Shown: positions 50,730 through 53,916 of the stretch, piece after piece
Numbering within the stretch: position 1 is the first letter of the stretch
Layout of the letters: every line of letters begins with the position of its first letter
NCBI RefSeq assembly: GCF_021606685.1
Contig: NZ_WKCB01000036.1
Coordinates: 1 to 53,916 of the forward strand
DNA: 53,916 bases
Direction: 5' to 3'
Source of the DNA: Pseudomonas syringae
GTDB taxonomy: Bacteria > Pseudomonadota > Gammaproteobacteria > Pseudomonadales > Pseudomonadaceae
The notes under the pieces: generated by a model
What the model saw: the letters and a program-made list of their open reading frames with translations, nothing else
What the model was told of the DNA's origin: nothing
Database searches by the model: none
Made by a program: the position numbers and the translations under genes

Positions 50730-52967
50730 TTAGCTGAAGGTGTGTCGGCTTAATGGCAGGCTGCGAATCCGCTGGCCGGTCAACTGCGCCACCGCATTGG
50801 CCACCGCTGGCGCCACTGCCGGGAGCGGAGGCTCACCGATACCGCCCATTTTTTCGCCACTCTCGACAATCTTTACGTGCACCTTGGCCATCCGCGAGGG
50901 CGGCAGGATCGGGTAAAGGTCGTAGTTGCGCGCCCGTGGCTTGCCGTCCACGTACACCGCTTCTTCCAGCAACGTCTGCGATAACCCGAGCGCGACGGCG
51001 CCATTGACCTGCGCCTCGACAATCGCCGGGTTGACGATGCTGCCGGGGTCGATGGCCTCCCAGATTTCATGCACCTTGACCTGGCCCTGTTCAATCGACA
51101 CTTCGGCGATCACCGCCGCGTGGGAGCCGAACGGCGAGGCCATGGCCACGCCGCGCGCGCGGCGGCTGCCGTCTTCGGCGGTGTAGGGGCCACGCTTCCA
51201 GCCACCGGACAACTCGCCGACCGCCTTGAGCAAGGTGGTCAGGCGCGGGTTGTCGCGCAGCAGGTGCAAACGCAGCTCATACGGATCGCGGCCGCCTTTG
51301 TCCGCCAGCTCATCGAGGAACGCTTCGTAGAAAAAATCGTTCAGCGAATTGCCCACCGAGCGCCAGTAGCCGAGCATCGCCGGGCCTTTGACGTAGATCT
51401 GCGCGATACGTTTGTTAGGGATCGCGTAGCTTTTGCCTGAAAGCCCTTCGAGGGCCGTGGGGTCGAGTTTCTCGCCCTGTTTGCCCGCAATCGCTTCGGT
51501 AGGGCCTTCGGTGGCGCTCACCGCTTCGATCGCCACCGGCAGGCCGTCGGCGTCGAGGGCGGCGCGGAACTTGACCACTGCCACCGGGCGCAACACATCT
51601 CGCAGGAATTCTTCTTCACGGCTCCAGATCAGCTTGACCGGACGGCCCACCGCCTTGGCCAATGCGATGGCTTGCGGGTAGGGGCTGGCCGAGTCGTAGA
51701 GAAAATGCCGGCCGAAAAAGCCGCCCAGCAACGGTGAGTGCAGGGTGATTTGTTCCAGCGCCAGGCCGGTGCGCTTGGCGATGTCGGCGCGGAACATGTC
51801 GGGCGCCTGGTTGGGCAGCCAGATGTCCAGCGAGCCGTCCGGGTTGAAGCGCGCCAAGGCCGACGGCGGCTCCAACTGCGCATGGTTGACGTACTGGTTG
51901 TGGTAGGTGGCTTCGACCGTGGTCTTGGCGTTTTTCAGCGCGGCGGCCACATCGCCCTCGTTTTCGTCGTCACGCGCCGGGCCTTGCTGGGCCGCGAGGA
52001 AGTCACGGTACTTGTCGCTGGAGAAGTCTGCGGGCATCGCACGCACTTTGGAATCGGCGGTCGGTTCCTGCCAGTCGACCTGGATGGCCTCTACCGCACG
52101 CTTGGCATGCCACCAGCGTTCGGCCACCACGGCCACTGCGCCGGGCAGCACATGCACCGAGTGCACGCCCTTCATGGCCTCCACTTGCGGCTGGTTGCGC
52201 AGGCTGCCCACGGTCAGGCCCAGGCGCGGCGCGTGCTGCACGGCGGCGTGGAGCATGTCGTCGACTTTCAGGTCAATGCTGTATAGCGCCTTGCCGGTGG
52301 ATTTGTCGTAGGCGTCCACGCGTTTTACCGGCTTGCCGATCCAGCGGAACTGGCTGGGATCACGCAGGGTAATGGTGGCAGGGTCGGGCACCGGCATATC
52401 GAGGGCGCGGCCGGCCAACTCACCGTAGCCCAGGGAGCGGCCGGACGCGGCGTGCACCACGCGACCAGGTTGGGTGGTCAGCTCACTCAGAGGCGCACCG
52501 AGCTGTTCGGCACCGGCCTGCAGCAACATGGCGCGGGCCAGGGCGCCGAGGCGGCGCATGGTTGGGTAGCTCATGCGCACCGACATGCTGCCGCCGGTAA
52601 TGCGCATGCCGTTTTCCATCACCACGTAAGCGTCGCCAGGCGGTGCGGCTTCGACCATGAAGGTGGCCGGGTCGGCATCCAGCTCTTCGCCGACTATCTG
52701 CGCCATGGCAGTGTGGGTGCCTTGGCCGCCTTCCATAAAGGGGCTGAGCAAGCGGATTGTGCCGTCCGGGCGGATCTCCAGGAATGCCGGCACCTGGGTG
52801 CCGCGTTCAGCGGCGGTGCCGGCAGCCGCCTGCACCCTGGCCGCACCCAGCGGCAGGCCAAAACCGATAACCAGCGCGCCCACGGCGGTACTGGCCAGGA
52901 AGCGTCGGCGCGACAGGTTGACCGGGTCGCCCAAGACTACGCCGGGGATTTCGACAGGCGTATTCAT
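50730..52967 (-). CDS. Molybdopterin-binding subunit of an IorB-like periplasmic xanthine-dehydrogenase-family enzyme
   Basis: A 745-residue molybdenum hydroxylase large subunit. The Tat motif SRRRFLAS lies at 19-26, so the folded cofactor-bearing enzyme is exported. The body has PFMEGGQGTHTAMAQIVGEEL, GGSMSVRMSYPTMRRL, PPSALARFNPDGSLDIWLPNQ, LLGGFFGRHFLYDSA and the catalytic-glutamate segment GGIGEPPLPAVAPAVANAV near the C-terminus. This is the isoquinoline-1-oxidoreductase/aldehyde oxidoreductase type that hydroxylates N-heteroaromatics or oxidises aldehydes with water-derived oxygen. Its ATG overlaps the stop of the 2Fe-2S gene, so translation is coupled. Substrate not assignable. Confidence 0.92.
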   Translation of the reverse strand: MNTPVEIPGVVLGDPVNLSRRRFLASTAVGALVIGFGLPLGAARVQAAAGTAAERGTQVPAFLEIRPDGTIRLLSPFMEGGQGTHTAMAQIVGEELDADPATFMVEAAPPGDAYVVMENGMRITGGSMSVRMSYPTMRRLGALARAMLLQAGAEQLGAPLSELTTQPGRVVHAASGRSLGYGELAGRALDMPVPDPATITLRDPSQFRWIGKPVKRVDAYDKSTGKALYSIDLKVDDMLHAAVQHAPRLGLTVGSLRNQPQVEAMKGVHSVHVLPGAVAVVAERWWHAKRAVEAIQVDWQEPTADSKVRAMPADFSSDKYRDFLAAQQGPARDDENEGDVAAALKNAKTTVEATYHNQYVNHAQLEPPSALARFNPDGSLDIWLPNQAPDMFRADIAKRTGLALEQITLHSPLLGGFFGRHFLYDSASPYPQAIALAKAVGRPVKLIWSREEEFLRDVLRPVAVVKFRAALDADGLPVAIEAVSATEGPTEAIAGKQGEKLDPTALEGLSGKSYAIPNKRIAQIYVKGPAMLGYWRSVGNSLNDFFYEAFLDELADKGGRDPYELRLHLLRDNPRLTTLLKAVGELSGGWKRGPYTAEDGSRRARGVAMASPFGSHAAVIAEVSIEQGQVKVHEIWEAIDPGSIVNPAIVEAQVNGAVALGLSQTLLEEAVYVDGKPRARNYDLYPILPPSRMAKVHVKIVESGEKMGGIGEPPLPAVAPAVANAVAQLTGQRIRSLPLSRHTFS

Positions 52968-53425
52968 CAGGCGGTCTCCTTCCCGGCGGCCAGGTCATGC
53001 ATGGCGGCATGGATGGCGTTATAGGTGCCGCAGCGGCACAGGTTGACCATCGCCGCGTCGATCTGTGCATTTGTGGGCGCGGGGGTGTGCTTGAGCAGCG
53101 CGGTGGCCGCCATCACCTGCCCGGACTGGCAATAACCGCACTGCGCTACCTGGTGCTCGACCCAGGCGCTGACCACGCGTTTGCCCACCTCATCGGCCTC
53201 AATGGCCTCGATGGTGGTGATCTCACGCCCGACCACGCCGGCCACTGGCGTCACGCACGAACGCACCACATTGCCATCCACCAGCACCGAACAGGCGCCG
53301 CACTGGGCCAGGCCGCAACCGTACTTGGTGCCGGTCAGGCCCAGGTCATCGCGAATCACCCACAATAATGGCGTGTCCGCGTCGGCATCGACCTGATAGG
53401 CCTTTTGGTTAATACGTAATTCCAT
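52967..53425 (-). CDS. [2Fe-2S] subunit (IorA-like) of the molybdenum hydroxylase
   Basis: A 152-residue small subunit with two clusters: the plant-type N-terminal site C37, C42, C45 and C57 (GCGLAQCGACSVLVDG and SCVTP), and the C-terminal four-helix site C96, C99, C130 and C132 (CGYCQSGQVM and NLCRCGTY). It relays electrons from the molybdenum site to the cytochrome c. I chose ATG 53425 (MELRINQ) over the frame beginning 4 codons earlier. It is the first gene of the operon; no regulator gene is adjacent and the 480 bp upstream is gene-free. Confidence 0.94.
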   Translation of the reverse strand: MELRINQKAYQVDADADTPLLWVIRDDLGLTGTKYGCGLAQCGACSVLVDGNVVRSCVTPVAGVVGREITTIEAIEADEVGKRVVSAWVEHQVAQCGYCQSGQVMAATALLKHTPAPTNAQIDAAMVNLCRCGTYNAIHAAMHDLAAGKETA

Positions 53426-53756
53426 GGCGGGGCTCACCTGCTGATCGACGGTAGGTGCGGCCTTTTTAATTAGGAGGTTGCGATGGCCGCTTATTGTCGA
53501 ACTCTAGACCAACGCGCAAGGCCTATCTATCAGAAAAAGTCTCCACTCTTGAAAGTTCGCAGGATCAGGCAAGTATTCAAGAGGATTGCATCAAACCAGG
53601 CCGGGCAAAAACCGGAGAGGGGGCAAGTCCCTTCCCAGCTTTTTGACCGCGTTGGCTCAGGCAGGGGCTTTTGCGGGTTGCAGGCAGTCGATGGCGTGAT
53701 TGCGGGGTGGATCGGGAATGACTAGCCATCTGGTACATCTGGTATGGCTGGTAGCC

Positions 53757-53807
53757 GTGGCAAATGGGCTGTCGTGGAAAATGGGCTGTCGTGGAAAATG
53801 GGCTGTT
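53757..53807. repeat. Three tandem 17-bp repeats
   Basis: GTGGCAAATGGGCTGTC, GTGGAAAATGGGCTGTC and GTGGAAAATGGGCTGTT lie head to tail, followed by GTGGCGAGGCGG. The unit length and GTGG...GGGCT form are the same as the 17-bp duplication at 49235-49268, so both probably belong to one REP-derived family. Confidence 0.85.
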
Positions 53808-53843
53808 GTGGCGAGGCGGCCGGGCTGCCGTCGGGGGCGCGGG

Positions 53844-53870
53844 CACCCCCACCCTCCCCTTGGGGGGGTG
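53844..53870 (+). terminator. G/C hairpin followed by T-run
   Basis: CACCCCC and GGGGGTG form a stem followed by TTTTATT on the plus strand, terminator-like, perhaps ending a transcript entering from the left. The run of homopolymer G and C makes the exact pairing uncertain. Confidence 0.45.
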
Positions 53871-53916
53871 TTTTATTGGGGTTTTCCTGCTTTTTTGGCG
53901 GGCCGTCGCCCTCCCC

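Larger units (their letters stand above)
53438..53916. other. Gene-free end of the window with repeats
   Basis: About 480 bp upstream of the molybdenum hydroxylase operon. It holds a presumed promoter region, a 17-bp triple tandem repeat and a G/C-rich hairpin. A 91-codon minus-strand frame (53577-53852) is rich in Pro, Ser and Arg and runs through the tandem repeats, so it is not accepted as a gene. Confidence 0.6.

Noticed and set aside
53577..53852. 91-codon minus-strand frame at the window end
   Set aside because: It runs through the 17-bp tandem repeats and is low-complexity (Pro/Ser/Arg); no domain.

Overview
The window looks like chromosomal accessory DNA of a Pseudomonas of the fluorescens type. 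This is an inference from the gene families present (BdlA-like chemoreceptor, NemR/NemA, iron-sulphur photolyase, many LysR regulators), the high G+C content, and GCGGGCTTG-type intergenic inverted repeats, which are common in that group. I see no rRNA, tRNA, CRISPR array, phage module or intact insertion sequence.

Layout. 0-2.4 kb: a PLP aminotransferase, a TetR regulator and a truncated LysR gene. 2.4-6.4 kb: a nemR-nemA module with duplicated operators, followed by an SDR and a type II NADH dehydrogenase. 6.5-13.3 kb: two divergent operons around a shared 190-bp promoter region. The left one encodes a TVP38 membrane protein, two NTF2-like proteins, an SRPBCC protein, a flavin reductase and an aldo/keto reductase. 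The right one encodes a TIM-barrel protein, a luciferase-like monooxygenase and a quinone reductase. The left operon has a consensus sigma70 promoter overlapped by a TAGTGATCACTA palindrome.

13.3-24.1 kb: the most interesting region. A FadR-type GntR gene sits among an ADH-ALDH-MHS transporter-CMD operon, a beta-hydroxyacid dehydrogenase plus lactonase-like MBL pair, a dCache chemoreceptor, and a second, exported lactonase-like MBL enzyme. Four copies of the palindrome ATTGTA-N-TACAAT lie in their promoters, and two of these promoters have the same TTGACA-operator-minus 10 geometry. I read this as one regulon for sensing, importing and oxidising a lactone or hydroxy acid.

24.1-29.2 kb: a three-subunit periplasmic GMC/cytochrome c dehydrogenase operon with a LacI gene at its 3' end. 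29.1-34.2 kb: a visibly more A+T-rich patch with gene remnants, a strong terminator, a BdlA-like PAS-PAS receptor, Ada and a PEP-mutase-family protein. 34.2-38.9 kb: a diguanylate cyclase, a CsbD-like protein, an FeS photolyase with a DCC protein, and a GNAT acetyltransferase. 39.1-48.3 kb: a substrate-binding protein, three LysR genes, an aldo/keto reductase broken by an amber codon, an SDR, a TonB-dependent receptor and a quinone reductase. 48.3-53.9 kb: a BrnT/BrnA toxin-antitoxin pair with no ordinary toxin start codon, REP-like repeats, and a periplasmic molybdenum hydroxylase operon (2Fe-2S, Moco and triheme cytochrome c subunits).

Overall theme: redox catabolism and detoxification of small organic molecules, with two separate routes delivering electrons to periplasmic cytochrome c, and the regulators mostly lying beside their presumed targets.
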